A stretch of 7,855 bases of DNA, from the NCBI GenBank assembly GCA_947057405.1, contig CAMSEJ010000111.1, positions 1 through 7,855 of the forward strand. The letters run 5' to 3'. Source of the DNA: an uncultured Roseburia sp. (lineage in GTDB: Bacteria; Bacillota; Clostridia; Lachnospirales; Lachnospiraceae). Under the pieces are notes generated by a model. The model was not told where the DNA came from. It searched no databases and worked only from the letters and a program-made list of their open reading frames with translations. Positions 1 to 6,749 of this stretch are shown piece after piece. Position 1 is the first letter of the stretch, and every line of letters begins with the position of its first letter. The translations under genes and the position numbers were made by a program.

Positions 1-11
1 TCTTCCGATCT
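1..11. other. Illumina adapter remnant at the contig end
   Basis: The first eleven bases, tcttccgatct, are identical to the 3' end shared by the common Illumina sequencing adapters. They lie exactly at the window edge, where untrimmed adapter is expected in a short-read contig. Read on the minus strand they would add codons to the truncated gene there, so those last residues should not be trusted. An 11-base match can occur by chance, but the position makes an artefact the better reading. Confidence 0.85.
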
Positions 12-109
12 AAAAAGCGAAGATCCAGGTACAATTCGTGCCGGATGAATGTCAGGATCTTCTGTGCCGTCTCGGCTTCCCATTCGGCCTGAGTCTGTGT
101 ATGCGCCAT
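1..109 (-). CDS. Probable VWA-like (DUF2201-type) protein, N-terminal fragment
   Basis: An open frame starts at the ATG at 109-107 and runs off the left edge. The native part (positions 12-109) encodes 32 residues, starting MAHTQTQAEWEAE and ending HELYLDLRF; bases 1-11 are probably adapter and add false residues. A G-run ribosome binding site overlapping the end of the LRR gene lies about 9 nt upstream, and only 13 bp separate the two genes, so this is the last visible gene of the operon. The helical start with an ELYLDLRFL-like segment resembles the N-terminus of VWA-like metallopeptidase-domain (DUF2201) proteins of Lachnospiraceae. That identification rests on memory of the family and a very short fragment; the VWA/MIDAS region is not in the window. 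That a gene starts here is much safer than its name. Confidence 0.6.
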   Translation of the reverse strand, partial: MAHTQTQAEWEAETAQKILTFIRHELYLDLRFLDRK

Positions 110-122
110 ACTTGGATGCCCC

Positions 123-1106
123 CTATTCCTCAAAATCGTATCTCTTCTTCTGGGATGTCTCTTCCGCTTCTGCCATCCATGCCAAAAGCTGTGCCGCCCC
201 CTGGGCCCATTCCGTTTCGGACGCCTCCCGGACACACGCGAAAAGCGCTGCGCCGTCTAACAGCCGCTCCCGGTAAAAAAACGCAAGGCCGTCCAAATCC
301 CTCTGCCGTACCAGGCGCTGCGCAATCTTCTGCCCCCGGACCGTTACATAATCCCGGTAAATCTGCCTGTTTCGCGCACTTAAGCCATACGGATACCGCA
401 GGCGGTTTATCGCCATGCGCGACAGCGTTTCTTCCCGCTCCGTTGCACACGCCTGCAAAAATACCGCGTCATATCCGGCAAAATCCACCCGTCCGTCCCG
501 GATGCACTGCCTTGCCCGAAAGCCTTCCCCCAAAATGCTTCGGCCAAACAGGTGCGCCGGGGCAACCTCGTTGTACGATTCGTCGTATTCCGGATACAAA
601 AGCACCGCCTCCGGTTCCGTATCCGCAAGCAAACGCACCTCCAGATCCGAGGAAATCTGTGCCAGAATCTGCCTTAGCCCGCTTTGCCCGCCTGCCCCGC
701 AGCGCACGGAAAGCGTCCGAAGCGACAGCGTATTCATAAACGCGTCGCTTCCGATATCCCTTGTGTCTGCACCGATTGTAAGCGTATGCAGCTTTCTGCA
801 GTTATAAAATGCATAGCTTCCGATCCGCTCTACACAATCCGGAAGCCATATTTCTTCGATGACCTTGGTATGAAGCTCCTGCAGTGCCGCAGCGCTCCCC
901 GGTTCCAAAACCGTCGTTTCTGTGACGTCCTCCGGCAAAAACTTCTGTTCGGCCGCAAAGCAATACGGGGCAATTTCCACGATCGGGCACCCGTCCGCCT
1001 GCTGCGGCACATGAATCTGCGGAGACGCGCCGTAAAGCCGCAGAAGCCTTGCGCCGCCGTCTCCCCGTTTGTGCCAGAGCATACGGTATGGCCAGACCTG
1101 CTCCAT
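123..1106 (-). CDS. BspA-type leucine-rich-repeat (LRR_5) protein with conserved C-terminal domain
   Basis: This 327-residue protein has no signal peptide or membrane segment and is probably cytoplasmic. Three degenerate LRR_5 units are visible: about residues 30-55 (IHVPQQADGCPIVEIAPYCF), 82-104 (IWLPDCVERIGSYAFYNC) and 106-133 (LTIGADTRDIGSDAF...LRTLSV). The repeats form a protein-binding surface in this family; no catalytic motif is seen. Residues about 140-320 are not repeats and are mostly helical. They carry the segment APAHLFGRS..GEGFRARQC (183-201), which I recall as conserved in Lachnospiraceae LRR proteins of this size, but I can assign it no function. The start has a GGGGG ribosome binding site 7 nt upstream. 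The gene is 17 bp downstream of the phosphoesterase gene and 13 bp upstream of the probable VWA-like gene. That neighbour might be its partner, but this is only inferred from position. Confidence 0.85.
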   Translation of the reverse strand: MEQVWPYRMLWHKRGDGGARLLRLYGASPQIHVPQQADGCPIVEIAPYCFAAEQKFLPEDVTETTVLEPGSAAALQELHTKVIEEIWLPDCVERIGSYAFYNCRKLHTLTIGADTRDIGSDAFMNTLSLRTLSVRCGAGGQSGLRQILAQISSDLEVRLLADTEPEAVLLYPEYDESYNEVAPAHLFGRSILGEGFRARQCIRDGRVDFAGYDAVFLQACATEREETLSRMAINRLRYPYGLSARNRQIYRDYVTVRGQKIAQRLVRQRDLDGLAFFYRERLLDGAALFACVREASETEWAQGAAQLLAWMAEAEETSQKKRYDFEE

Positions 1107-1123
1107 CCAAAATCCCCCTTTCC

Positions 1124-1603
1124 CTACAAAAACCGAATCTTAAAATGAGCCTCCCCTTTTTCGTCCAGCTCCATTACCACGTAAGAAGGCTTGCGCCCCT
1201 CCTGCCGCGGATAAGAAAGGCTGCCCGGGTTCACGACAATGATCTCCCGGCTGTAGTCCAAAAGCGGCCTGTGCGTATGCCCGAACATGACAATACCGCA
1301 CCCACGTCCCTTTGCTTCCCGTACAATATCGTCAAGCCCCGCATTCACGTTATAATAATGCCCGTGCGTCAGAAACGCCTTATATTTGCCAATCTCAAGC
1401 ACGGTTTCCTGCTCCAGCGCGGAAAAGAAATCACAGTTGCCCGATACGATTTCCACCGGGCATCCCGCTTTCTCTTCAATATAATCCTCGCACCCTTCCG
1501 CATCCCCCAGATGAATCACCAAATCCCTTGGCCGCTCCGACTCGAATACCTGCCTTAAGTACTTATGGTTGCTGTGTGTATCGCTGATAATCAAAACCCT
1601 CAT
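1124..1603 (-). CDS. YfcE/MJ0936-family metallophosphoesterase
   Basis: This 159-residue protein is a full-length calcineurin-like phosphodiesterase of the small YfcE/MJ0936 type. All metal-binding motifs are present in order: SDTH (D8, H10), HLGDAEG (D34), SGNCD (N56), LTHGH (H80, H82) and FGHTHRP (H109, H111). These residues hold two divalent metal ions, usually manganese in relatives. Family members hydrolyse phosphodiester test substrates; the cellular substrate is generally unknown and cannot be read here. It has no signal peptide, so it should be cytoplasmic. Its ATG overlaps the rdgB stop as ATGA, which suggests coupled translation, and a run of six G bases 9 nt upstream serves as ribosome binding site. 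Its place next to rdgB fits a general role in phosphoester clean-up, though that is inference from the neighbourhood. Confidence 0.93.
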   Translation of the reverse strand: MRVLIISDTHSNHKYLRQVFESERPRDLVIHLGDAEGCEDYIEEKAGCPVEIVSGNCDFFSALEQETVLEIGKYKAFLTHGHYYNVNAGLDDIVREAKGRGCGIVMFGHTHRPLLDYSREIIVVNPGSLSYPRQEGRKPSYVVMELDEKGEAHFKIRFL

Positions 1604-2217
1604 ACTGCCGATCCCCCCTGACCGATTCTTTTTTCCAGTTCCTTCCTCACTGCACGCAGCGCTTTTCCGCGGTGGCTGATCTCATTTTTCTGCTCCCTGG
1701 TCAGTTCGGCGGTCGAACAGCCATACTCCTCCACATAAAAAATCGGATCATATCCGAACCCGTTTTCCCCTGCCGGGCGCTCCCCGATATAGCCTTCCAC
1801 CGTTTCCCGGCAGACAAACGCTTCCCCGTCCGAAAATACGGCCGCCACCGCACAGACAAACCGGGCGGTGCGCCGTTCCTTTGGAACGACCGCAAGGCAG
1901 TCGAGCAATGCCTGGTTTTTCACTTCATAGGAAGTGTCTTCGCCCATAAAACGCGCCGAATATACGCCCGGCTGCCGGTCCAGATAATCAATTTCCAGTC
2001 CGGAATCGTCCGCAAGCACAATCCCGTCCGCCTGACCCGCCACAGCCCTCGCTTTGATCAGGGCGTTTTCCTCAAACGTCTGCCCGTCTTCTTTGATGTC
2101 AAGTGAAATCCCCGCTTCGCCCATGGACAAAATCTCTGCGTCAATGCCGCTTAATATCTCACGGATTTCACGCATCTTGTCTTTGTTGCCCGTTGCGAAA
2201 ATAATTTTTTCTCCCAT
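1600..2217 (-). CDS. rdgB: XTP/dITP diphosphatase (RdgB/HAM1 family)
   Basis: RdgB hydrolyses non-canonical purine nucleoside triphosphates (XTP, ITP, dITP) to the monophosphate and pyrophosphate, keeping deaminated bases out of DNA and RNA; it works in the cytosol. In the 205-residue form chosen here, the diagnostic motifs are IIFATGNK (5-12), FEENA (48-52), LADDSG (68-73, with the acidic pair D70/D71), GFGYDPIF (153-160) and SHRGKA (181-186). The length is normal for the family. Earlier in-frame ATGs exist at 2238 and 2235, overlapping the amidase stop. The start at 2217 is preferred because it has an AAAGGA site 9 nt upstream and gives the usual N-terminus; the 2238 start would add seven residues (MMKGLCV). 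It lies between the amidase and phosphoesterase genes and is translationally coupled to the latter through an ATGA overlap. Confidence 0.96.
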   Translation of the reverse strand: MGEKIIFATGNKDKMREIREILSGIDAEILSMGEAGISLDIKEDGQTFEENALIKARAVAGQADGIVLADDSGLEIDYLDRQPGVYSARFMGEDTSYEVKNQALLDCLAVVPKERRTARFVCAVAAVFSDGEAFVCRETVEGYIGERPAGENGFGYDPIFYVEEYGCSTAELTREQKNEISHRGKALRAVRKELEKRIGQGGSAV

Positions 2218-2234
2218 AACACACAATCCTTTCA

Positions 2235-3314
2235 TCATTTTTCCAGGAAAGACGAGATTACATTATAAATCCCCTGCGCTGCCTTTTTCTGGTATTCCTG
2301 CGAACACAGATTCTCAAGCTCCGTTTGGTTTGTCATAAACCCCACCTCGATCTGCACGGCAGGCACACTGCAGCCATACACCACATCCTGTTTTGGCTCT
2401 GCCGCGCGCGTCCCCTTGTCCGAGCTGCCCAGTATGGCGGTAAGCTCGTTTACACACGCCTGCGCCAGCTCCCCTGCCGTTCCCGCCGCCGTGTCATAAA
2501 CCGCCTGCGTCCCGTGGATGCTTGACATCATACCGCTTTGGGTGGCATTGCCGTGAATGCTGACAAACAAATCCGCATCTGCCAGTTCCGCCAGCTGCCT
2601 GCGTGTATCCAGGCCGACGCCGGTATCCGTGGTCCTGGTATAGTAGACGCCCACAGACATATCCTCTGCCCCGTCCAAAATTTCCTTTAATTTCAGGACA
2701 ATATCCAGAGCAATATCCTTCTCGCAAACGCCCTGTTTCGTAACGCCCGCATCCTGGCCGCCATGCCCTGCGTCAATTACCACTACTTTATCATAGACCT
2801 CCTGCGGTGTCAAAAACCGGATATAAAAATAATCCTCCCGGTACGACGTTTCCAGCTCATACACCCGACCCGTCCTGATCGCAACGGTCCCGTACTTGCC
2901 GCCGCCCGAAAACGCAAGCTCCTCCAATATTTCACTTCGCCCCAGCATCGGATAATCGTATAAATACGTTTCGCCCGCAAACGGGATTGAAACGGTAACC
3001 GTCTGCGTCAAAACATCGCTGCTTACCTTTACGTCGTCCCCGGAAACGCCGAACGGAAGCTTCAGCCGAAGTCCTTCTGCCAGCTGCGCGTCGCGATCCC
3101 ATTCCCCTTTTGCCTTTTTGTTGTCATACTCCAAAAGCCCGATTCCAAAGAGTGCCCTCCTTTCCCGTTCCTCCCTCGTCTGCTCATCCTCATGCGCCAG
3201 CGCCCACGCCTGTGCCGCCCGGATGATCCGCGGCAGCAAGGGGATCAGGACACAGGCAATGACTGCGGCGGCAAGCGCCGTAATGGCTGCTTTTTTCAGG
3301 ATTCTCTCTTCCAA
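2235..3314 (-). CDS. Membrane-anchored N-acetylmuramoyl-L-alanine amidase (Amidase_3)
   Basis: This 359-residue zinc hydrolase should cut the amide bond between N-acetylmuramic acid and L-alanine in peptidoglycan. An N-terminal hydrophobic segment (about 9-28) after a Lys-rich start anchors or exports it. A charged linker (about 40-80) leads to a beta-rich, AMIN-like region (about 82-168), then the catalytic domain (176-359). Probable zinc ligands are H184 in VIDAGHGGQDAG, E198 in CEKDIAL and H254 in SIHGN; the likely catalytic glutamate is E323 in QIEVGFMTN. The domain resembles that of CwlC, CwlD and LytC relatives, but the protein is longer than CwlD, so a spore-cortex role is not claimed. 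The start is TTG, with AGGAGG 6 nt upstream that overlaps the stop of the protease gene. The gap to the protease is 10 bp, and the stop overlaps the first possible rdgB ATG. Confidence 0.93.
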   Translation of the reverse strand: MEERILKKAAITALAAAVIACVLIPLLPRIIRAAQAWALAHEDEQTREERERRALFGIGLLEYDNKKAKGEWDRDAQLAEGLRLKLPFGVSGDDVKVSSDVLTQTVTVSIPFAGETYLYDYPMLGRSEILEELAFSGGGKYGTVAIRTGRVYELETSYREDYFYIRFLTPQEVYDKVVVIDAGHGGQDAGVTKQGVCEKDIALDIVLKLKEILDGAEDMSVGVYYTRTTDTGVGLDTRRQLAELADADLFVSIHGNATQSGMMSSIHGTQAVYDTAAGTAGELAQACVNELTAILGSSDKGTRAAEPKQDVVYGCSVPAVQIEVGFMTNQTELENLCSQEYQKKAAQGIYNVISSFLEK

Positions 3315-3320
3315 GCCGTT

Positions 3321-3326
3321 CCTCCT
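3321..3326 (-). promoter_or_regulatory. Ribosome binding site that fixes the TTG start of the amidase
   Basis: The minus strand reads AGGAGG, six bases before the TTG at 3314. This is the strongest ribosome binding site in the operon, and it overlaps the TAG stop (3327-3325) of the upstream protease gene. The first in-frame ATG in the amidase comes only far inside the protein, so the site and the intact N-terminal anchor together settle the TTG start. Confidence 0.85.
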
Positions 3327-5040
3327 ATCTGTTCTTTGTATATGCCTTTATGCACAGGTTGCAGGAAAACGCATCTTCTACATGCTCCCACCGCTTCCCG
3401 TCCGGGCTGATATAACCTTCTCCGTCCGTCAGATCCACATCCTTCGTCGGCTCGTCCGCCGCATATTCGATCGCCATCGGATGAATCGCCTCCGGTGTGG
3501 AAAGCTTTAATACGACCGCATACCGCTCCCCCGGCTCAAGCAAAAGCGCTTTGCCGCCGGAGACGGCAGGCACGGTGTAATACCCGATATTTTCCATGCA
3601 GCCGTTTGCAATCAGCGTCCCGTTTTCCAGCGAACGGGGACCGTTAAACTCCTTCACCAGATATATACTGTACTCCGTATTTTTGCCGGCCGCATAAAAA
3701 CCGACCGCAGACAGCTCTTCCGCTTCCTGCGCGGTATATACGTTTGCGCCGTAAACCGTTTCCTCATTAAACCCAATCTGCCCGACCCAGCCGCACAGAT
3801 CGGACTGGTAAATATGGTCGTAATTATCCGTTTCCTCGATTTGGGTATACACGACATTATGGCTCCCGATATTGGTATCATAATAGGAAACGTAAAATAC
3901 GCCGCCGTCCCCAAACCCGTCTCCCCAGCTGTTCTGGCAGAGAAACGCCCCGTTTCCTTCCACATTGACCGGAAAATTCTCTTTCGGGTACTGATCGTCC
4001 CAGCCGATGATCAGCACTTCGTGGTTCGGGCGTTCGGTACCGATATAGCAGTACGCATGTTCCCCGGCATTGTAAAACTCCGATCCTTTCGCTCCGCCGC
4101 CCATAGAACTGTAAAACGCCGTCTGTACGCCGCCGTACCGAAACACCGCCTCTTTTATCTTCTCGTAATCCTTGCCTTCTATGATCTGCACTTCCTGTAC
4201 ATGCTTCACCGGCAAAAGCCCTGGCTCTGTTTTCCCGTCGCCAAACGGATCGTCCTTTTCATACACCGGACCCTGCCAGGCAAGCAGATAGGCCAGCGCC
4301 ATCATATATTCGCCGCCCTCGCTGACATCCACCGCAAACGAATTGGAAAATGTCATGTGATCCGGAGAAAACTGCAGGGATTCCTCCGGCAGAAGGGTCG
4401 ATTCCATGGCGCTAAGCGACGCAAATGCCCAGCACATCCCCGTATCCTCCTGGTTTTTAACCACGCCCAGGCGTTCTTTCTCACGCAAATCATACCGCGC
4501 CGGAACAACGGACGCAAGCTTGGAATTATCCCCGGCAGACGCCCGGTTTTTCTGCATGTCCCACTCAAAGCTGTAGCCGATTTCCCCTGCCACCTCCGGA
4601 AGGCTGACATAATACTGCCCGTTTTTCTTTATCATGGGAGATGACAGGGGATGCTGCCTGCCGTTCACTGTCATAGCCGGCTCGTTCAGCTTTAACCGGA
4701 CCGCATCGTTTCGTTTTTCGACCAAAAGCTCCCTGTCCCGGTACAAATGCGCGCTGCACTTTAGCCCTTCCGCAAGGATCTCTGCCGAAACCATAATATT
4801 TAGCCGATCATCCATATATACCGGCGTCGTTCGGCTGTCATACTCCCTGCCGTCAACGGCAACCGTAATCTTCTTTTCATTCACGCTTGCGGCAATCAGA
4901 GGATTCCACTCCTCTTTGGAAAGGCTCGCCCCGGGATATGCAGCGGCCTGTCCGTATTCCCCTTCCAGAATGCCAAGCCTTACGACACAGGCAGCCAGCA
5001 AAACTGCCGCAAACAGCAGGTAACGTTTCATATGATACAT
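3325..5040 (-). CDS. Exported C1A papain-like cysteine protease with stalk and lectin-like domains
   Basis: This 571-residue protein has an export signal (about 4-22). It contains L-A-A-C at 15-18, which fits a lipobox, so it may be a lipoprotein; ordinary signal peptidase cleavage or anchoring is also possible. Residues about 57-165 resemble the copper-amine-oxidase N-terminal/stalk domain, often a surface-display module. The papain domain (about 178-400) has a complete active site: Q197 and C203 in KNQEDTGMCWAF, H340 in NHEVLIIGWDD and N370 in QNSWGDGFG. Residues about 410-570 (QSDLCGWVGQIGF..GANVYTA) match the lectin-like domain commonly appended to clostridial C1A proteases. It therefore probably cleaves proteins at the cell surface; the target is unknown. 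The start at 5040 has AGGGGA 6 nt upstream; an alternative ATG at 5031 lacks one. It lies one base from the methyltransferase stop, so it is cotranscribed with a cytoplasmic rRNA enzyme. Confidence 0.94.
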   Translation of the reverse strand: MYHMKRYLLFAAVLLAACVVRLGILEGEYGQAAAYPGASLSKEEWNPLIAASVNEKKITVAVDGREYDSRTTPVYMDDRLNIMVSAEILAEGLKCSAHLYRDRELLVEKRNDAVRLKLNEPAMTVNGRQHPLSSPMIKKNGQYYVSLPEVAGEIGYSFEWDMQKNRASAGDNSKLASVVPARYDLREKERLGVVKNQEDTGMCWAFASLSAMESTLLPEESLQFSPDHMTFSNSFAVDVSEGGEYMMALAYLLAWQGPVYEKDDPFGDGKTEPGLLPVKHVQEVQIIEGKDYEKIKEAVFRYGGVQTAFYSSMGGGAKGSEFYNAGEHAYCYIGTERPNHEVLIIGWDDQYPKENFPVNVEGNGAFLCQNSWGDGFGDGGVFYVSYYDTNIGSHNVVYTQIEETDNYDHIYQSDLCGWVGQIGFNEETVYGANVYTAQEAEELSAVGFYAAGKNTEYSIYLVKEFNGPRSLENGTLIANGCMENIGYYTVPAVSGGKALLLEPGERYAVVLKLSTPEAIHPMAIEYAADEPTKDVDLTDGEGYISPDGKRWEHVEDAFSCNLCIKAYTKNR

Positions 5041-5041
5041 T

Positions 5042-6202
5042 TTAATTCCCCTGTTGTCTGTTCCTCTTTGGTGGTTTCGGTCCTAAAAACTGATAAAAAT
5101 AGGTTTTTAACATGCCGTTGTAAATTTTCCTGTTTTTATCCGCCCTGCGTCCGATATACCGCTCCGTATCCTCGTATCCGCTGATCAGATACATCGACCA
5201 GGAGTCAAGCCCCGCAAACGCCCTTCCGATCCGGGCATACAGAGCGGGCAGCTTCTCTTTTTCCTCCAGACGCTCCCCATAAGGAGGATTCGTCAGGATA
5301 AAGCCGTACTTCTTCGGATGATGCAGTTCTGCCACGTCCCTCTGCTGGAAATGGATCAGATGGCCGACTCCGGCGCGCTTTGCATTTTCCCGCGCCGCCT
5401 TTATGACGGCGCCGTCCATATCATATCCCTGAATGTCCACGCAAACTTCCGTATCCACCTGCTCTCTTGCCTCGGCAAAGCACTCCTCCCAAAGCCCTTC
5501 CCGAAACAGGTTGTCCCACGTCTCTGCCAGAAAATGCCGATTCATCCCGGGTGCAATATTGGCCGCAATCAGCGCCGCTTCGATCGGAAAGGTACCGCTG
5601 CCGCACAGCGGGTCAACCAGAATCCGGTCTGCCTTCCACGGCGTCAAAAGGATCAGCGCTGCAGCCAGCGTCTCCGTAAGCGGCGCCTTACTGCTGAGCT
5701 GGCGGTATCCCCTTTTGTGAAGCGATTCGCCTGTCGTATCCAGCGTAACGGTCACTTCGTCCTTGTACAAAAAGATGCGGACCGGATAAGAAGCGCCGTC
5801 CTCCGCGAACCATTCCATGCCGTACTCCTGTTTCATCCGCTCTACCATCGCTTTTTTGGCAACGGACTGGATATCGGAGGGGCTGAACAGCGCGCTCTTA
5901 ATCGACGACGCCTTTGTGACCCAGAATTTGCCGTCCGCCGGGATATAATCCTCCCAGGGCAGAGCCTTGATTCCGGTAAACAGTTCTTCAAAGGTCTTCG
6001 CATAAAACCTGCCGACCTTTAAGAGGACGCGTTCCGTAGTACGCAGAAAAATATTGGCGCGGCAGATTGCTTCCGTGTCTCCTTCAAACGTGATCCTGCC
6101 GTCCTCCACCCGTGTTGTTTCATAGCCGAGATCGTAGATTTCTTTTTTTAAAACGGCTTCCAGGCCAAAATGGCAGGGGGTTATGAGTTCTAGTTTTTTC
6201 AT
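5042..6202 (-). CDS. THUMP-domain class I SAM-dependent rRNA (guanine-N2) methyltransferase (RlmL N-half/YpsC family)
   Basis: This cytoplasmic enzyme should transfer a methyl group from S-adenosylmethionine to the N2 of a guanine in 23S rRNA, as the RlmL/YpsC family does. In the 386-residue form, the protein begins MKKLELITPCHFGLE, the family's usual N-terminus. A THUMP RNA-binding region spans about 45-160, followed by the HKRGYR segment (162-167). The Rossmann-like methyltransferase domain has the SAM-binding motif DPLCGSGTF (197-205) and the catalytic NPPYGERL (305-312). The C-terminus is basic. An upstream in-frame ATG at 6214 would add four residues, but its codons contain the GGAG that lies 6 nt before the ATG at 6202, so 6202 is preferred. 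It is the first gene after a near-consensus promoter and leads the operon. The exact rRNA position cannot be set from sequence alone. Confidence 0.95.
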   Translation of the reverse strand: MKKLELITPCHFGLEAVLKKEIYDLGYETTRVEDGRITFEGDTEAICRANIFLRTTERVLLKVGRFYAKTFEELFTGIKALPWEDYIPADGKFWVTKASSIKSALFSPSDIQSVAKKAMVERMKQEYGMEWFAEDGASYPVRIFLYKDEVTVTLDTTGESLHKRGYRQLSSKAPLTETLAAALILLTPWKADRILVDPLCGSGTFPIEAALIAANIAPGMNRHFLAETWDNLFREGLWEECFAEAREQVDTEVCVDIQGYDMDGAVIKAARENAKRAGVGHLIHFQQRDVAELHHPKKYGFILTNPPYGERLEEKEKLPALYARIGRAFAGLDSWSMYLISGYEDTERYIGRRADKNRKIYNGMLKTYFYQFLGPKPPKRNRQQGN

Positions 6203-6237
6203 ATGTGTCTCCATTCCAGATATTGTTTGCTTCTACC

Positions 6238-6266
6238 ATATTAGCTTGTAACATGTGGGGTGTCAA
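6238..6266 (-). promoter_or_regulatory. Sigma-A promoter of the methyltransferase-protease-amidase-rdgB operon
   Basis: On the minus strand a perfect -35 TTGACA (6266-6261) is separated by exactly 17 bp from a -10 TAATAT (6243-6238). Transcription should start near 6231, giving a leader of roughly 30 nt before the ATG at 6202. No other promoter of similar quality is visible in the short gaps downstream, so this probably drives all seven genes to the left edge. There is no room for a riboswitch in the leader. Confidence 0.9.
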
Positions 6267-6280
6267 TCTTTTTTGTGCAA

Positions 6281-6350
6281 GAATAAAAAGAAGGATTCCG
6301 GGGCAAACGCTGCCGTAAGGAGGCTTTGGCACCCTTGGCACAGCCCCGGC
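6281..6350 (-). terminator. Branched intrinsic terminator after the rhodanese gene
   Basis: On the minus strand, CCGGGGC (6349-6343) pairs perfectly with GCCCCGG (6304-6298). Inside this base, TGCC can pair with GGCA and AAGG with CCTT, giving an interrupted, elongated hairpin. A T-rich run containing five consecutive T bases follows on the 3' side (about 6292-6281). It starts about 10 bp after the rhodanese stop and ends before the next promoter, the expected place for a terminator. The outer loop is longer than usual and the T-run is a few bases away from the stem, so it may be weak. Confidence 0.5.
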
Positions 6351-6359
6351 CGCATTCCC

Positions 6360-6695
6360 TTAAGGCACGCTCCAGTCCGGTTCGTCCCTATATGCCTCAT
6401 ACCCTCCAACCAGGGTATAAACCGCCCCTTTTCTGCCCCGCAGCCTTCTTGCCGCCAGCAGGCTTAAATTCCCGTGCCCGCAGTACAGCACCAGAGGTAT
6501 CCGTTCCGGCAGTTCCCGCTCCCATTGCGCAATCCGATCATACGGCAGGTTTTTTGCATTTTTGATGTGCCCTTCCCGGTAACTGTCCGCATCGCGCAAA
6601 TCCACCAGCATGGCGCGCTCCTTCTGTAAAAGCTTTGTCATCTCATTCATATGTATCATTCTGAATCCATATACCTGTTCCTGTTCCATTTGCAT
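6360..6695 (-). CDS. Single-domain rhodanese-like sulfurtransferase
   Basis: This 111-residue protein is one complete rhodanese domain with no export signal. The family markers are LVDLRDADSYREGHI (30-44), KNAKNLP (45-51), the active-site loop YCGHGNLS with the persulfide-carrying C72, and VGGYEAY (96-102). Such proteins move sulfane sulfur between thiols; the partner here is unknown. The catalytic cysteine is kept, so it is not one of the inactive regulatory rhodaneses. The ATG at 6695 has GGGAGGG just upstream; a second ATG at 6689 is possible but more distant from the site. The gene stands between two terminator-like hairpins, with a terminator ending 16 bp before its start codon, and no convincing promoter of its own was found. 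Expression may depend on read-through or on control at that hairpin. Confidence 0.92.
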   Translation of the reverse strand: MQMEQEQVYGFRMIHMNEMTKLLQKERAMLVDLRDADSYREGHIKNAKNLPYDRIAQWERELPERIPLVLYCGHGNLSLLAARRLRGRKGAVYTLVGGYEAYRDEPDWSVP

Positions 6696-6711
6696 GTTCC
6701 CTCCCTGTCAT

Positions 6712-6749
6712 AAAAAACGGACTACAAACCATCGTTTGTAATCCGTTTT
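6712..6749 (-). terminator. Strong intrinsic terminator or attenuator between the Ser/Asn-rich gene and rhodanese gene
   Basis: The arms 6714-6729 and 6734-6749 form a 16-bp stem around a 4-base loop. In minus-strand RNA every position pairs, with one U·G wobble; in plus-strand RNA the same position is a C·A mismatch. The six T bases at the 3' side on the minus strand supply the U-tract. This shows that it acts on leftward transcription. It lies 80 bp after the stop of the Ser/Asn-rich gene and 16 bp before the rhodanese start, so it could be the terminator of the first or a leader attenuator of the second. Confidence 0.9.

Noticed and set aside
38..739. A 233-codon plus-strand frame rich in Pro, opposite the LRR gene.
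   Set aside because: It is Pro/Ala/Arg-rich shadow coding; the minus strand carries recognisable LRR repeats, a ribosome binding site and operon spacing.
3814..4644. A long open frame on the plus strand, opposite the protease gene (276 codons).
   Set aside because: It is antisense to a protein with a complete papain active site, has no ribosome binding site of note and shows no recognisable motif; it is a by-product of the GC-rich coding strand.
5318..6022. A 234-codon plus-strand frame opposite the rRNA methyltransferase gene.
   Set aside because: The opposite strand encodes clear SAM-binding and NPPY motifs; the plus-strand product has no family features.
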